Positions 45,457 through 54,507 of a stretch of DNA of 64,000 bases are shown one piece after another. The notes beneath the pieces are model-generated. The model ran no database searches. It had not been told where the DNA came from and worked only from the letters and a program-made list of their open reading frames with translations. The DNA is from Defluviitaleaceae bacterium. GTDB lineage: Bacteria > Bacillota > Clostridia > Lachnospirales > WQUN01. The stretch spans positions 23,752 to 87,751 of the forward strand of contig WQSG01000004.1 in the NCBI GenBank assembly GCA_009788055.1, written 5' to 3'. Position numbers and translations under genes: made by a program. The number at the start of each line of letters is the position of its first letter. Position 1 is the stretch's first letter.

Positions 45457-46920
45457 TCACGCCATATTGTAATTCGGCGATTCCCGTGTTATCAGAATGT
45501 CGTGCGGATGACTTTCGCGCAGGCCTGCTTGTGTGACCTGTACGAAGCGGGCGTTTTCCTGCATTTCGGTGAGGGTGCGGCAACCTGCATAACTCATGCC
45601 GACTACAAGACCGCCGATTAGCTGGTGCAATACGTCGGAGAGATTGCCCTTGTAGGTAATGCGCCCCTCAACGCCGCGAGAGATTAGCGAACCCGCAGAG
45701 CGTGGGTTATCGTTGTCGCTGTCAAGGTTGTTAAGTTCGGTTTCGTCGTAAGGGGATGATTCCATCCCGCGATAAATTTTGTATTTGCGACCTTGGAAAA
45801 GTTCTGTTGTGCCGGGGCTTTCTTCGCAACCCGAGAACAGATTGCCCATCATGCACGCGCTTGCGCCTGCGGCAATGGCTTTCGCAATGTCGCCGCTGAA
45901 ACGGATTCCGCCGTCGGCAACGATTGGAATACCTTTTTCGCGGGCAACTTCGGCGCAACTTATTATGGCAGAAATTTGCGGCACACCCACGCCCGAAATC
46001 ATGCGCTTTGTGGAAACGGACGAAGGCCCTATGCCAACTTTAATAACGTCCGCGCCCGCGTCTATGAGAAGCTTGGTTGCGGAAGGCGTTGCCACATTGC
46101 CCGCGATTAGCGCGATTTCGGGGAAGTCGCCCTTGATTGCGCGAACCGCCGCCAGAACATCTTTTGCGTGGCCGTGGAAAACTTCCAGCGCAAGCACATC
46201 CACTTTGCGTTTTGCCAATGCATGAACGCGCTCCATGTAGTCGTCCTTAATTCCGACCGCCGCGCCCGCAATAAGCCGCCCCTGCGCATCCTTGGCAGAC
46301 AGCGGATACTTCACAGATTTATTGATATCCTTGATTGTGATTAGCCCTTTTAGGTTTCCGTTGTCGTCCACAAGCGGCAATTTTTCCACCTTATGGCGCG
46401 TAAGAATTACCTTGGCTTCCTCCAGCGTAGTGCCTGCGGGCGCGGTGATAAGGTTTTCCCGCGTCATAACCTCATAGATTTTCTTGCTGTAATCTGTCTC
46501 AAATCTCAAGTCTCTATTTGTGATAATTCCGACCAATTTATCATGCTCAATAATCGGCACGCCCGATATCCGATACTTGCCCATTAGTTTGTCCGCTTCA
46601 TATACATAATGATTCGGCGAAAGAAAAAACGGGTCGGTAATAACGCCATGCTCACTGCGCTTTACCCTGTCAACCTCGCTTGCTTGCGCCGCAATCGGCA
46701 TATGCCTGTGAATAATCCCAAGCCCGCCGCAACGCGCAATTGCAATAGCCATCTGGCTTTCCGTAACCGTGTCCATTCCTGCCGACAAAAACGGAATTTT
46801 CAACTCAATCCCCTTCGCCAGCTTAACCGTAGTATCTACGTGCGCCGGGGATATATCCGAAAATTCCGGCACTATTAAAACATCATCAAAAGTCAATCCG
46901 TTACCCAAAATTTTTTCCAT
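45457..46920 (-). CDS. guaB: IMP dehydrogenase-like protein with altered active site
   Basis: 487 aa; ATG 46920 after GGAGAAAG. TIM barrel with an inserted CBS pair (about 90-205). The IMP-binding GGIRFSGDIAKA, EESPG and terminal ESPNY motifs are normal. The catalytic loop, normally GIGPGSICTTR, reads GIGPSSVSTKR: the catalytic Cys is Ser303 and the Thr two residues later is Lys305. In the flap, the DRYFQ region with the Arg-Tyr catalytic pair is replaced by NLDSDNDNPR. All four classic catalytic residues are therefore substituted. Either this is a pseudoenzyme or regulatory paralog, or it uses altered chemistry; whether another guaB exists in the genome is not visible. No purine riboswitch was seen upstream. 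Confidence 0.88.
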   Translation of the reverse strand: MEKILGNGLTFDDVLIVPEFSDISPAHVDTTVKLAKGIELKIPFLSAGMDTVTESQMAIAIARCGGLGIIHRHMPIAAQASEVDRVKRSEHGVITDPFFLSPNHYVYEADKLMGKYRISGVPIIEHDKLVGIITNRDLRFETDYSKKIYEVMTRENLITAPAGTTLEEAKVILTRHKVEKLPLVDDNGNLKGLITIKDINKSVKYPLSAKDAQGRLIAGAAVGIKDDYMERVHALAKRKVDVLALEVFHGHAKDVLAAVRAIKGDFPEIALIAGNVATPSATKLLIDAGADVIKVGIGPSSVSTKRMISGVGVPQISAIISCAEVAREKGIPIVADGGIRFSGDIAKAIAAGASACMMGNLFSGCEESPGTTELFQGRKYKIYRGMESSPYDETELNNLDSDNDNPRSAGSLISRGVEGRITYKGNLSDVLHQLIGGLVVGMSYAGCRTLTEMQENARFVQVTQAGLRESHPHDILITRESPNYNMA

Positions 46921-46950
46921 AATCTTTCTCCTTTTTTAACCCCCCTCTCC

Positions 46951-47042
46951 AAAAAAACTTTAAATTTTGCGTGGAAATTTTAGGGGTCAAGGGGACAATG
47001 TCCCCTTGCGGGGGTTCGGGGGCAGAGCCTCCGAGGTCTTTT
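46951..47042. repeat. Modular palindromic repeat, copy G (partial)
   Basis: AAACTTTAAATTTT, then GGGGTCAAGGGGACAATGTCCCCTT and an end CGGGGGCAGAGCCTCCGAGG. It holds one end of the AAGGGGAC type plus part of the centre. It fills the guaB leader, so the guaB promoter may lie inside it or in the upstream gene. Confidence 0.8.
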
Positions 47043-47567
47043 TTAAACCAAATTAACACCCGCGCGTAGGTGCAGATTGCGCCGCGTGAGTGTGGAGCTG
47101 AAAGCCTTTAGCATTTTATCGTTTGGTTCGATTATTATTTTTGTCTTTTTGCCTTGATGAACTGCAATGAAAGCGTAAGTGTTAGGGCCGGACGTTCCGC
47201 TGGAATAATCGAGGATTGCCTGTGCGGAGTTGAAAGTGTGTTCGTGATTTTTGTCGTCTATGTGCGCCATAATTTCGACAGACTTCAAGTGTACGGAAAA
47301 GAGACGTTTACGGCGGGCTTGGTCGTAGATTATATCTATGTCAAGCTCACCGTTTGTGAAAACATATTCGTATTCCACATTTAGATAGCTGATTAGAAAA
47401 CGCGCACCAAAAACCAGCGCGAATGTGATAAGCACACCCAAAGAACCCAGTTGAAGCAGAGCCATAAAACCAATCAGTCCAACTATGATAAACAAGCAAA
47501 CCTTGATTGCCGTGTCTTTTACAGTGCCTTGGCGTTTGACAAGTTGCTCTTTGAAAACGTCGCCCAT
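47043..47567 (-). CDS. DUF6106-like membrane protein
   Basis: 174 aa with two adjacent helices (about 22-62) after the N-terminal segment VFKEQLVKRQGTVKDTAIKV. The C-terminal part is a PH-like beta domain with EYVFTNGELDIDIIYDQARRKRL. This matches my memory of DUF6106, a Firmicute family of unknown function. The stop touches repeat G. It lies 13 bp after the nitroreductase gene on the same strand. Confidence 0.6.
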   Translation of the reverse strand: MGDVFKEQLVKRQGTVKDTAIKVCLFIIVGLIGFMALLQLGSLGVLITFALVFGARFLISYLNVEYEYVFTNGELDIDIIYDQARRKRLFSVHLKSVEIMAHIDDKNHEHTFNSAQAILDYSSGTSGPNTYAFIAVHQGKKTKIIIEPNDKMLKAFSSTLTRRNLHLRAGVNLV

Positions 47568-47580
47568 GAGAAGCCGCTCC

Positions 47581-48132
47581 TTATGTTGTGATGTAGGTTA
47601 CTTTGTTTGTGTCAATTTCGTGGGGTTGTTTACCGCTTTTTATTTTGCCTACGCAAACGCTCATGCCAAAGCTGTAGCCCTCGGGGAATTGCAAACGGCG
47701 CAGAAGTTCCTCGCCCTTTTCGCCCATAAGCGGATAACGCGCCATTCCACAAATGGTACTGCCAAGCCCCATGGAATGCGCCGCCAGCGCGATATTTTGG
47801 CTGACTATTCCGCAGTCCAGCGGTGCGGCGTCGGAGTTATCCTGCGCAATAAAAATGAGACACGGCGCGTTGTAGAAAATCTTGCCGCCCCTGTCTGCAA
47901 AGCGTTTGTACCATTCTTCGTCGTGCTTGATGTATTCCATGCCCGCCGCATCGATTTCTTCAATTAAAGCCTTATCCGTCACCACGATTATGTGCCACGG
48001 TTGCAAATTCATTGCACTGGGCGCGGCAAGCGCGGCTTTTACAAGCTGTTCGATTTGCGCCGTTTCCAGCGGTTCTGATGAAAAATCTCGGCAGGTGTAT
48101 CGCTGTGAAATTGCTTTTAGAATCTCGTTTAT
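47581..48132 (-). CDS. Nitroreductase-family protein with no standard start codon
   Basis: 183 aa when read from ATA 48132. FMN-dependent nitroreductase: N-terminal QRYTCRDFSSEPL and SAMNLQPWHIIVV are the family FMN-contact motifs, and GLGSTICGMA the second. An internal ATG gives only 143 aa and cuts off the FMN-binding N-terminus. No ATG, GTG or TTG lies in frame between the upstream stop and the conserved start; AAGGGG sits 8 nt before ATA (I-N-E-I-L), where relatives begin MNE. Either translation starts at ATA/ATT, or an ATG to ATA mutation has damaged the gene. Confidence 0.8.
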   Translation of the reverse strand: MNEILKAISQRYTCRDFSSEPLETAQIEQLVKAALAAPSAMNLQPWHIIVVTDKALIEEIDAAGMEYIKHDEEWYKRFADRGGKIFYNAPCLIFIAQDNSDAAPLDCGIVSQNIALAAHSMGLGSTICGMARYPLMGEKGEELLRRLQFPEGYSFGMSVCVGKIKSGKQPHEIDTNKVTYITT

Positions 48133-48162
48133 GTTAATCGCCCCTTAGGAATTTTTCTTAGC

Positions 48163-49287
48163 CTAATTGTAGTACTTTTTGCGAATTAGCGCAAGGGCAA
48201 ACAACGCCGTAACCGCTATCGCGATAGACATGGTTGCGGACGTTACGGCTTCTGTACCGGAAACTTCTTCGATGGTTTCCGCTTCTGTTATGTTAATCGG
48301 CATTTGCGGGATGTATGCAAACGCCGGTACGGTTTCCTGTTCGTCATATGGTTCTTCGTGGGCTTCTTCGGGGATGTATTCGGGCGCGGGTTCGGGTTCG
48401 GGTTTCGGCGGTTCGGGTTCGGGCGGGGGGTTGAAGATGAAATCAATCAGCGCGGCGGTATCCGTGAAAATTGTGCCGCGTGGCGACGCATACAAAACCG
48501 ATATGATAATCGACAACTCTTGGTTTGTAGCGAATGTCACAAGCGTGTGCTGTGCCGCATTGGTGAAGCCCGTTTTTCCGCCCACAACGTATGCGTTAAA
48601 TTCGTCACGGGCGGGGCGCACCATCATGTTTGAGTTGCGCATTAGCCGCGTTTCTTCATAAAAATTTGTCGGCGGCAAATTAAAATACGCCGTGCCGATA
48701 ATCTGATTGTACACGGGGTTTCGGATTGCCGCTTGCTTGATTAACGCCATATCATACGCCGTTGTAAATTGGTTGTACCCCGGCAAACCACATGGGTTAA
48801 TAAACCGCGTGTTGTACGCACCAAGCTCTTCGGCGCGGCTGTTCATAATCGCGACAAAATCGGGAATGTTGCCGGAAACGTGTTCCGCCAACGCCCGCGC
48901 AATATCATTTGCAGACGGCAACATTATTCCGTACAGGGCTTCCAGCACCGTAATGCTTTCGCCCGCAACCATGTTCATTCGACCCGCGTAATGGGGCAAG
49001 TCCACCGCATTTGCCGAAATCGTTATACGCTCTTGCAAATCTTCAACCTGTTCCAAAACCACAAGCGCGGTCATTATTTTTGTAATGCTCGCGGGATATC
49101 GCCGCGTAAATCCTTCCGTTTCATACAAAACAACGCCCGTTCTGGCATCCATCACCAACACAGAACCCGCGCCGTAATACAGCCCACCCTCACGCGCAAC
49201 CGCCTTCGCATAATCAGACGCACCCACAGGAACAGCCGAGGTTATAAAAATCAAAACCGATATAGTAAATAACAAAAATTTTCGCAT
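48163..49287 (-). CDS. D-alanyl-D-alanine carboxypeptidase (S11)
   Basis: 374 aa, secreted and membrane-tethered. Signal peptide 1-24; SxxK as ASITK (about 66-70), SAN motif in PSANDIARALAE, KTG in GGKTGFT. The usual C-terminal beta domain is short or missing; instead a Pro/Glu-rich stretch (about 285-330, PPEPEPPKPEPEPAPE) leads to a C-terminal helix (about 352-370). It trims peptidoglycan peptides like the paralog at 6081-7514. Confidence 0.92.
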   Translation of the reverse strand: MRKFLLFTISVLIFITSAVPVGASDYAKAVAREGGLYYGAGSVLVMDARTGVVLYETEGFTRRYPASITKIMTALVVLEQVEDLQERITISANAVDLPHYAGRMNMVAGESITVLEALYGIMLPSANDIARALAEHVSGNIPDFVAIMNSRAEELGAYNTRFINPCGLPGYNQFTTAYDMALIKQAAIRNPVYNQIIGTAYFNLPPTNFYEETRLMRNSNMMVRPARDEFNAYVVGGKTGFTNAAQHTLVTFATNQELSIIISVLYASPRGTIFTDTAALIDFIFNPPPEPEPPKPEPEPAPEYIPEEAHEEPYDEQETVPAFAYIPQMPINITEAETIEEVSGTEAVTSATMSIAIAVTALFALALIRKKYYN

Positions 49288-49367
49288 ACGAATCTCCTTT
49301 GAAATTTTATATTGCTAATCATTAAATCATATGGTTTGCCCCGCCGCAAGATGTAAATTTTGTCCAC

Positions 49368-49401
49368 AAAAAAACCGCCGCAGTTAATTTGCGACGGTTT
49401 T
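49368..49401 (-). terminator. Intrinsic terminator of the glnPQH-like operon
   Basis: AAAACCGCCGCA (49371-49382) pairs with TGCGACGGTTTT (49390-49401) with one mismatch. On the minus strand the stem is followed by TTTTTTTG, about 25 bp past the substrate-binding protein stop. Confidence 0.75.
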
Positions 49402-49423
49402 AGTCTTTGTTTTTATTTGGGAA

Positions 49424-50335
49424 TTATTCCGCTTGGTTCAATCTTTCGGAATAATAGCCGAACAGCGCATCAATTTCGCCGCCGGAAAGCATTTCTTCTA
49501 AAACTTCGTTGATTACGGCAAGGAGGTCTGTGTCTTCGTGGCGAACGGCGATGCCGTAGTGTTCGCTGGCAAAAGCGTCGTTGTCGCGGATTATACGAAG
49601 TTCGTCGGGGTGTTGGTTCACAAACATCATGGCAACAACGGAATCTACAACGATTGCGTCAAGACCGCCGCGTCTCATTTCCATGAACCCTTGTGCGATA
49701 AGGCTGTATGAAAGGAGGTCTTCGTAGTCTACATAGTCTTGCACGAAGAACTCACCTGTTGTACCAAGCTGTACGCCAATACGCGCACCTGCAAGGTCTT
49801 CTACGGAGGTGATTGTTGTGTCCGCATAGGGAACAACGATGTACTGCATTGCCGTGAAGTATGGTGTGGAGAAATGGACGTGTTCTTTTCTGTCGGGGCG
49901 GATTGTCATTGCGGCAGCGATAAAGTCGATTGTGCCTGCGTTAAGCTCCATGATAAGCCCTGCAAATTCTGCATCGTGAATAACAAGCTCTGCGCCAAGT
50001 CTTTCGGCAATGCGCATTCCGATTGCAATGTCGATGCCCGAATATTGTCCGAAACGGCCTTGACCTGCGTCGGCAATAAATTCAAACGGAGGGAAGCCTG
50101 CGTTTGTACCTAAAACGATTCTGTCCATTTGGAGAGCCGAAGGTGCTGCGGGTTCTGCTTCTTCGTCGTTGGTTTCAACAACGTCTGCGGGGGTTTCTTC
50201 TGCGGGTTCTTCCGCGGGGGGTTCTGCAACATCCTCTGTTACTGCGGGTGCTACGGGTGCGGCGGGAGTATCTGCACAAGCGGTAAACGCAAGCACTGCG
50301 ATAATCAACGCCATCAGTAATAATACTTTTTTCAT
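49424..50335 (-). CDS. Amino-acid ABC importer substrate-binding lipoprotein
   Basis: 303 aa; ATG 50335 (a TTG six bases upstream is possible). Lipobox LAFTAC (Cys about 20), then an Ala/Glu/Pro-rich linker (about 25-65) and a SBP family 3 domain with FPPFEFIADAGQGRFGQYSG, IDFIAAAMTIRPDRKEHVHF and VGQLGTTGE-like GVQLGTTGEFF. Captures polar amino acids such as Gln, Glu or Arg outside the cell. Works with the ATPase and permease encoded just upstream. Confidence 0.92.
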   Translation of the reverse strand: MKKVLLLMALIIAVLAFTACADTPAAPVAPAVTEDVAEPPAEEPAEETPADVVETNDEEAEPAAPSALQMDRIVLGTNAGFPPFEFIADAGQGRFGQYSGIDIAIGMRIAERLGAELVIHDAEFAGLIMELNAGTIDFIAAAMTIRPDRKEHVHFSTPYFTAMQYIVVPYADTTITSVEDLAGARIGVQLGTTGEFFVQDYVDYEDLLSYSLIAQGFMEMRRGGLDAIVVDSVVAMMFVNQHPDELRIIRDNDAFASEHYGIAVRHEDTDLLAVINEVLEEMLSGGEIDALFGYYSERLNQAE

Positions 50336-50383
50336 TTCCAATTGCTCCTTTGATTTTTTTTGGAGGCTTTGCCCCTTCTATCA

Positions 50384-51109
50384 TTAATGCAAAATCTTTT
50401 GCAAAAATGCCTGTGTTCTTTCGTGCTTGGGGTTTTCAAAGATTTCTGTGGGTAGTCCTTCTTCCACAATGACGCCGCCGTCCATGAATAATACGCGGGA
50501 CGCAACTTCTTTTGCAAAACCCATTTCGTGAGTTACAACCACCATTGTCATGCCGTCACGCGCCAAGTCCTTCATTACCTCAAGAACTTCGCCAACCATT
50601 TCGGGGTCGAGGGCGGAAGTTGGTTCGTCGAAAAGCATTACGTTTGGTTCCATCGCAAGGGCGCGGGCTATTGCAACGCGCTGTTTTTGCCCACCCGAAA
50701 GCTTGCCGGGGTACACTTCGCGTTTGTCTGTAAGTCCTACTTTTGCCAGAAGGGTATCGGCAAGATGTTCCGCGCTGTCTTTTGCCATTTTTTTAATTTT
50801 CGTTGGCGCGAGGGTGATATTTTCAAGCACCGTAAGGTGCGGGAACAGGTGAAATTGTTGAAAAACCATGCCCATTTTTTGGCGAACGCGGGTGATATCT
50901 GTTTTCTTGTCCATAACATTTACGCCGTCAACCCATATTTCGCCCTTGTAGGGAACGTCCAGCATATTAAGCGAACGCAGAAAAGTACTCTTTCCCGAGC
51001 CCGACGGCCCGATTATTACAACTTTTTCGCCTTGGGATATTTCTTGGTTTATACCGTGAAGCACCTCAAGTTTGCCAAATCGAACGTGCAAATCTTTTAC
51101 GCTAATCAA
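50384..51109 (-). CDS. glnQ: Polar amino-acid ABC importer ATPase (GlnQ-like)
   Basis: 241 aa; TTG 51109 after AAGGGGGCGGG. Walker [11 protein letters not shown]-loop [17 protein letters not shown], signature [16 protein letters not shown], Walker [14 protein letters not shown] and H-loop VTHEMGFA are the GlnQ/ArtP-family set. Powers import through the adjacent permease. Confidence 0.94.
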   Translation of the reverse strand: MISVKDLHVRFGKLEVLHGINQEISQGEKVVIIGPSGSGKSTFLRSLNMLDVPYKGEIWVDGVNVMDKKTDITRVRQKMGMVFQQFHLFPHLTVLENITLAPTKIKKMAKDSAEHLADTLLAKVGLTDKREVYPGKLSGGQKQRVAIARALAMEPNVMLFDEPTSALDPEMVGEVLEVMKDLARDGMTMVVVTHEMGFAKEVASRVLFMDGGVIVEEGLPTEIFENPKHERTQAFLQKILH

Positions 51110-51122
51110 TTTTCCCGCCCCC

Positions 51123-51812
51123 TTATCGTTGCGCCCTGTCGGAAGCGCGTAGCCGTTTCTCAAGCAAACCAAGCAAGAAAGTTAGCGAAGAAATTAGAAT
51201 AAGATACATTGCTGCGGCAACAAGAAGCGGCGTAAAGTCCGCAGTGCGCGCCAAAATCTGTTGCGCAACCCGCGTAAGGTCTTGGATGGCAACAAAGCCT
51301 ACAATTGCGGTTTCTTTAATAAGAACGATAAACTCGTTTACGAATGTCGGCAGAATATTTTTTACCGCTTGCGGCATAACAACAAAGCTCATGGTTTGAA
51401 CCTTGTTAAGCCCCAGAGACAGCCCCGCCTCTGTTTGCCCTTTGTCTATGGACATAATGCCTGCGCGGATAATTTCCGCAACATACGCGCCCGAATTTAT
51501 CCCAAGGGCAAGAATACCAATCCAAACGCGGTTGCCTCTAAAGCCCGCAAAAAATATCGCGGCGATTAGCATTATCTGGGTAACGGCGGGCGTTCCCCGT
51601 ACAGCCCCTAAGTACACAAACGAAATAAAATTAAGTATTTTAAACCGCGACATTTTAAACGCGACAATTATGCTTCCCAAAACAAGCCCCACCAAAATGG
51701 CACCCATAGAAAGCTGTATGGTTATAAACATACCGTTCAGCAATTGCATTCCGCGCCCGTATGCAACGGCTCCCCTAAGCGCGGTTGCCATTCCCATAAA
51801 AAAATCAATCAT
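51123..51812 (-). CDS. glnP: Polar amino-acid ABC importer permease (GlnP-like)
   Basis: 229 aa; ATG 51812 after AGGTGA. Five or six helices with [20 protein letters not shown] and the EAA-type loop [22 protein letters not shown]. First gene of the operon, so the order is permease, ATPase, binding protein. Substrate is inferred from the binding protein. Confidence 0.93.
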   Translation of the reverse strand: MIDFFMGMATALRGAVAYGRGMQLLNGMFITIQLSMGAILVGLVLGSIIVAFKMSRFKILNFISFVYLGAVRGTPAVTQIMLIAAIFFAGFRGNRVWIGILALGINSGAYVAEIIRAGIMSIDKGQTEAGLSLGLNKVQTMSFVVMPQAVKNILPTFVNEFIVLIKETAIVGFVAIQDLTRVAQQILARTADFTPLLVAAAMYLILISSLTFLLGLLEKRLRASDRAQR

Positions 51813-51850
51813 TTATAATTCACCTGCTTAAAAAATGTAACACAACCGTA

Positions 51851-51902
51851 ATAATGTATTACTGTGCGAAATTTGTCAAGCATTCATTTTATGGTGTAAT
51901 AT
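51851..51902. promoter_or_regulatory. Back-to-back overlapping promoters
   Basis: Plus strand: TTGTCA (51873-51878), 18 bp, TAATAT (51897-51902), leading to the DUF4349 genes. Minus strand: TTGACA (51879-51874), 17 bp, CATTAT (51856-51851), leading to the importer. The two -35 boxes share TGTCA, so the promoters should compete for polymerase. Confidence 0.55.
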
Positions 51903-51954
51903 TATTCACACACGGCGGGTAATAATTTGAAACAAAATGAAAGAGGTGAAGCGA

Positions 51955-52722
51955 ATGCGAGCGATTATATATTTTATGATGCTTGCAATTTTTTTTGCGT
52001 TTCCGATTATCGTGCATGGAAATCATTTAAGCCGAAGTCACACAATTGATATTCGGGTGGAGTGTATCGAAACGGCAAGCGAAGTAATTGCGGGGCTTAA
52101 CGGGTATACTTTGGATTCATATATGCATTTTTCTGAAAGGGATATTCGGTGGGCGAATTTTACGCGGCGGACAGATGACTGGGCGTTTCGTCATGTGCAG
52201 GAGGTTTTGCGAGAACTGGGCGAGGTAATTTTTGAGTCTGAAAATTCGCGAAACCATAGCGCGGAACTTCTAAATATAGAAACGCGGATTACCGTGCTTT
52301 CGCTGGAAATGGAACGGCTTTCGTTAATGATGGCGGCAAGCGATTCTTTGGAGGTGCTTATCGCCGTAAACGACAGGTTAAGTTCCGTGTCACGCGACAG
52401 GGATTCGCTTACGGGCAGAAAAAATCTTTTGCTTTCGCAATCGGAAAGCCCTGTTATTCACATAACGCTCACGGAGTTTCCATCAGATATTGAGGAGCGT
52501 GTACCCCTTGCTTTTGGCGAACGCGTTTCGCGAAGCTTTACAAGTTCATGGGAACATACCCTACGCGCAGGCGGAAACTTGCTTGTGATTCTCGCACGAA
52601 TTAGTATACCGCTTGTGCTTTTGACAGGTGCGGCGGGCGTCGCATGGATTATTATTTTGGCGAAAAGGAAACGCGATTCTGCGGCACAGACGAAAAAGGA
52701 GGCAGAACATGAAAAAGAATAA
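51955..52722 (+). CDS. DUF4349-like membrane protein
   Basis: 255 aa; ATG 51955 after GAGGTGAAGCGA. Signal-like helix 1-22, an external domain with a coiled coil (about 105-165, IETRITVLSLEMERLSLMMA), and a C-terminal helix (about 215-240). The coiled-coil region and the phrase LSSVSRDRDSLTGRK resemble the DUF4349 core in the next gene. Overlaps that gene by 14 nt. Function unknown; probably forms a complex with it. Confidence 0.7.
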   Translation: MRAIIYFMMLAIFFAFPIIVHGNHLSRSHTIDIRVECIETASEVIAGLNGYTLDSYMHFSERDIRWANFTRRTDDWAFRHVQEVLRELGEVIFESENSRNHSAELLNIETRITVLSLEMERLSLMMAASDSLEVLIAVNDRLSSVSRDRDSLTGRKNLLLSQSESPVIHITLTEFPSDIEERVPLAFGERVSRSFTSSWEHTLRAGGNLLVILARISIPLVLLTGAAGVAWIIILAKRKRDSAAQTKKEAEHEKE

Positions 52723-53629
52723 ATTGTTAATTTGCGGCATCTTAGTGCTGTTGGTTTTTTCGGCTTGCGGCGCACATTTCGTTGAATTTGCGACAACCGC
52801 AGGAGGGTCTTCTGCAAACGACAGTGCGGTGTTCGGTATATTCGACGGGGACATTGCCCCGCCTGTTGCCCCGCGTGCAGCTGCCCCGCTTACGGGCAGT
52901 TTTTACGGCGCGGCGCAAGTTGAATGGGAAGACGTAGCGGGGCAAAACGAACGCCATATAATTCAGAACGCAACGCTGGAAACGGAAACGGAAGAATTTG
53001 ACCGCGTGGTAGCTGAATTGCGTTCCGCCGCGTCGGACGCAGACGGGTATACTGAATCTGAAATGCTTACAAATCACGGGCGGCGCGTGTTCACAATAGT
53101 AATGCGCATTCCCGCCGCACGGTTTGAAGAAGTGCTTTCGCAGGTGCAAAACCTAGCCACCGTGCGCTCCGTAAACCAACACGCGCAAGACGTAACCGAC
53201 CAGTTTTACAATCTTGCGGGCAATCTTGAAACACGCCGCATAGAAGAAGAACGCATTTTGGCTCTCATCGAAGAAGCCCAAGATATCCACGACCTTCTCG
53301 CGCTGGAAATGCGACTGTCAAACACGCGCCAAACCATAGAATCCTACCTTGCGCAGTTAAATAATATGGCGGGGCAAATCGCGTTTTCCACAATAACAGT
53401 AACCCTTTTTGATATGTACGAAGAAGAAATTATCACGCTGTCGCCAACCTTGGGCGAAAGAATAGGCGGCGCGTTCGGTGACTCTGTGGACGGCACATCT
53501 CGCGCCGCGCAGAACATTATTGTTTTCCTTGCGGGCGCGGTTATTCCCGTTGGTTTTGCGGGGCTGTTCATTTTTGCGGTTTTCTTCGTTGTGAAATTAG
53601 TCTACCGCAAAGTGAATACGCCACAATAA
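52709..53629 (+). CDS. DUF4349 lipoprotein
   Basis: 306 aa; ATG 52709 after AAAGGAGGCA. Lipobox LVFSAC (Cys about 18). The DUF4349 domain (about 80-300) has NERHIIQNATLETETEEFDR, the coiled coil LALIEEAQDIHDLLALEMRL and IAFSTITVTLFD, and ends in a membrane helix (about 272-297). Widespread surface-anchored family with unknown role. Its end overlaps convergent recO by 33 nt. Confidence 0.87.
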   Translation: MKKNKLLICGILVLLVFSACGAHFVEFATTAGGSSANDSAVFGIFDGDIAPPVAPRAAAPLTGSFYGAAQVEWEDVAGQNERHIIQNATLETETEEFDRVVAELRSAASDADGYTESEMLTNHGRRVFTIVMRIPAARFEEVLSQVQNLATVRSVNQHAQDVTDQFYNLAGNLETRRIEEERILALIEEAQDIHDLLALEMRLSNTRQTIESYLAQLNNMAGQIAFSTITVTLFDMYEEEIITLSPTLGERIGGAFGDSVDGTSRAAQNIIVFLAGAVIPVGFAGLFIFAVFFVVKLVYRKVNTPQ

Positions 53630-54307
53630 TTGTACCGCCCTTTGCAATTCGTCAAGCACACTGTCCACCGCTTCAAACATAAATGCTTGCGACAATTCGC
53701 TGTTTAATATGAAGGAGGCCGCCGTTGTTGCGGCCTTTGATATTTCAAACGCCTCGGAACGGCTATTGTGCTTCTCGCATAATAGCCCTTCTTTGCTCCA
53801 AAAAAATTTCCCTTCATATGAACTGCCCTGCGCACCACACTCCGCGCAACCGTCCGCATTCGGCCGAAACCCGTAGAAATCGAAAAACCGCAACAAAAAC
53901 ACCGCAGTAACCTGTTTCGGCTGAAATCTTTTCTTCGCCAAAACCGAAAGCGATTTTAAAACCAGTTTTAAAAGTTGGTCGCAATCGCTGTTCTCCCACA
54001 GCGTTTTGTCGCAGGCGTCCACTATGGAATGCGCCGCGCAAAGTGTATCGTAATCCGTTCGCAAGTCGTAAAAACTCTCTATCACATCCGCTTGCGCAAC
54101 CGAAAAAAAGCCGCGCCCTTGCGCCAGCACAAAATCCGAATATGTAAAAATCTGCGCCGCCGCCATAAACTTACTGCGCGGCTTACGCGCCCCCCGCGCA
54201 TAAGCCATAACACGACCATACTCTTTGCACAACAGCAAAATTCGCTTATCGGCTTCCCCCGTCTCGTACTCTTTAAGCACCAATCCCCGCACTTTTATCG
54301 TTCGCAT
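53597..54307 (-). CDS. recO: DNA repair protein RecO
   Basis: 236 aa. N-terminal OB domain begins KVRGLVLKEYETGEADKRIL and contains YGRVMAYARGARKPRSKF. A helical C-terminal domain has the zinc-binding CAECG...LLCEKH pattern. Loads RecA with RecR and anneals single strands. Start 54307 lies inside yqzL, the gene upstream. Confidence 0.93.
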   Translation of the reverse strand: MRTIKVRGLVLKEYETGEADKRILLLCKEYGRVMAYARGARKPRSKFMAAAQIFTYSDFVLAQGRGFFSVAQADVIESFYDLRTDYDTLCAAHSIVDACDKTLWENSDCDQLLKLVLKSLSVLAKKRFQPKQVTAVFLLRFFDFYGFRPNADGCAECGAQGSSYEGKFFWSKEGLLCEKHNSRSEAFEISKAATTAASFILNSELSQAFMFEAVDSVLDELQRAVQLLWRIHFAVD

Positions 54308-54425
54308 TTACTGTCCCCTCAAAGCCCGTTTTATCCAACCTGTTTCTTGAAAAATCCAAATACGCCATTGGGTCGCCCGTTGATGCAAACGCACGCCACA
54401 AAAATTCACTGCCATTGTCAATCAT
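54273..54425 (-). CDS. yqzL: YqzL-family small protein
   Basis: 50 aa (about 5.6 kDa), too short for common ORF cutoffs. ATG 54425 has AAGGGGG about 9 nt upstream. The sequence MIDNGSEFLWRAFASTGDPM carries the YqzL pattern (F-L-W-x-A-F-x-x-T-G-D-P-x-x-Y-L). It overlaps recO by 35 nt and lies between era and recO, the conserved Firmicute position. Function unknown. Confidence 0.85.
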   Translation of the reverse strand: MIDNGSEFLWRAFASTGDPMAYLDFSRNRLDKTGFEGTVNANDKSAGIGA

Positions 54426-54507
54426 CTTTTGTCCCCCTTGGGTGAATTATGTTACAAAAAATATTTTCACCAACACAGGTTCAAATATCCTGTCGAAAAT
54501 TTGGTAA

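Noticed and set aside
46921..47042. Purine riboswitch or other leader RNA before guaB
   Set aside because: The interval is repeat copy G; no conserved purine-aptamer landmarks are present.
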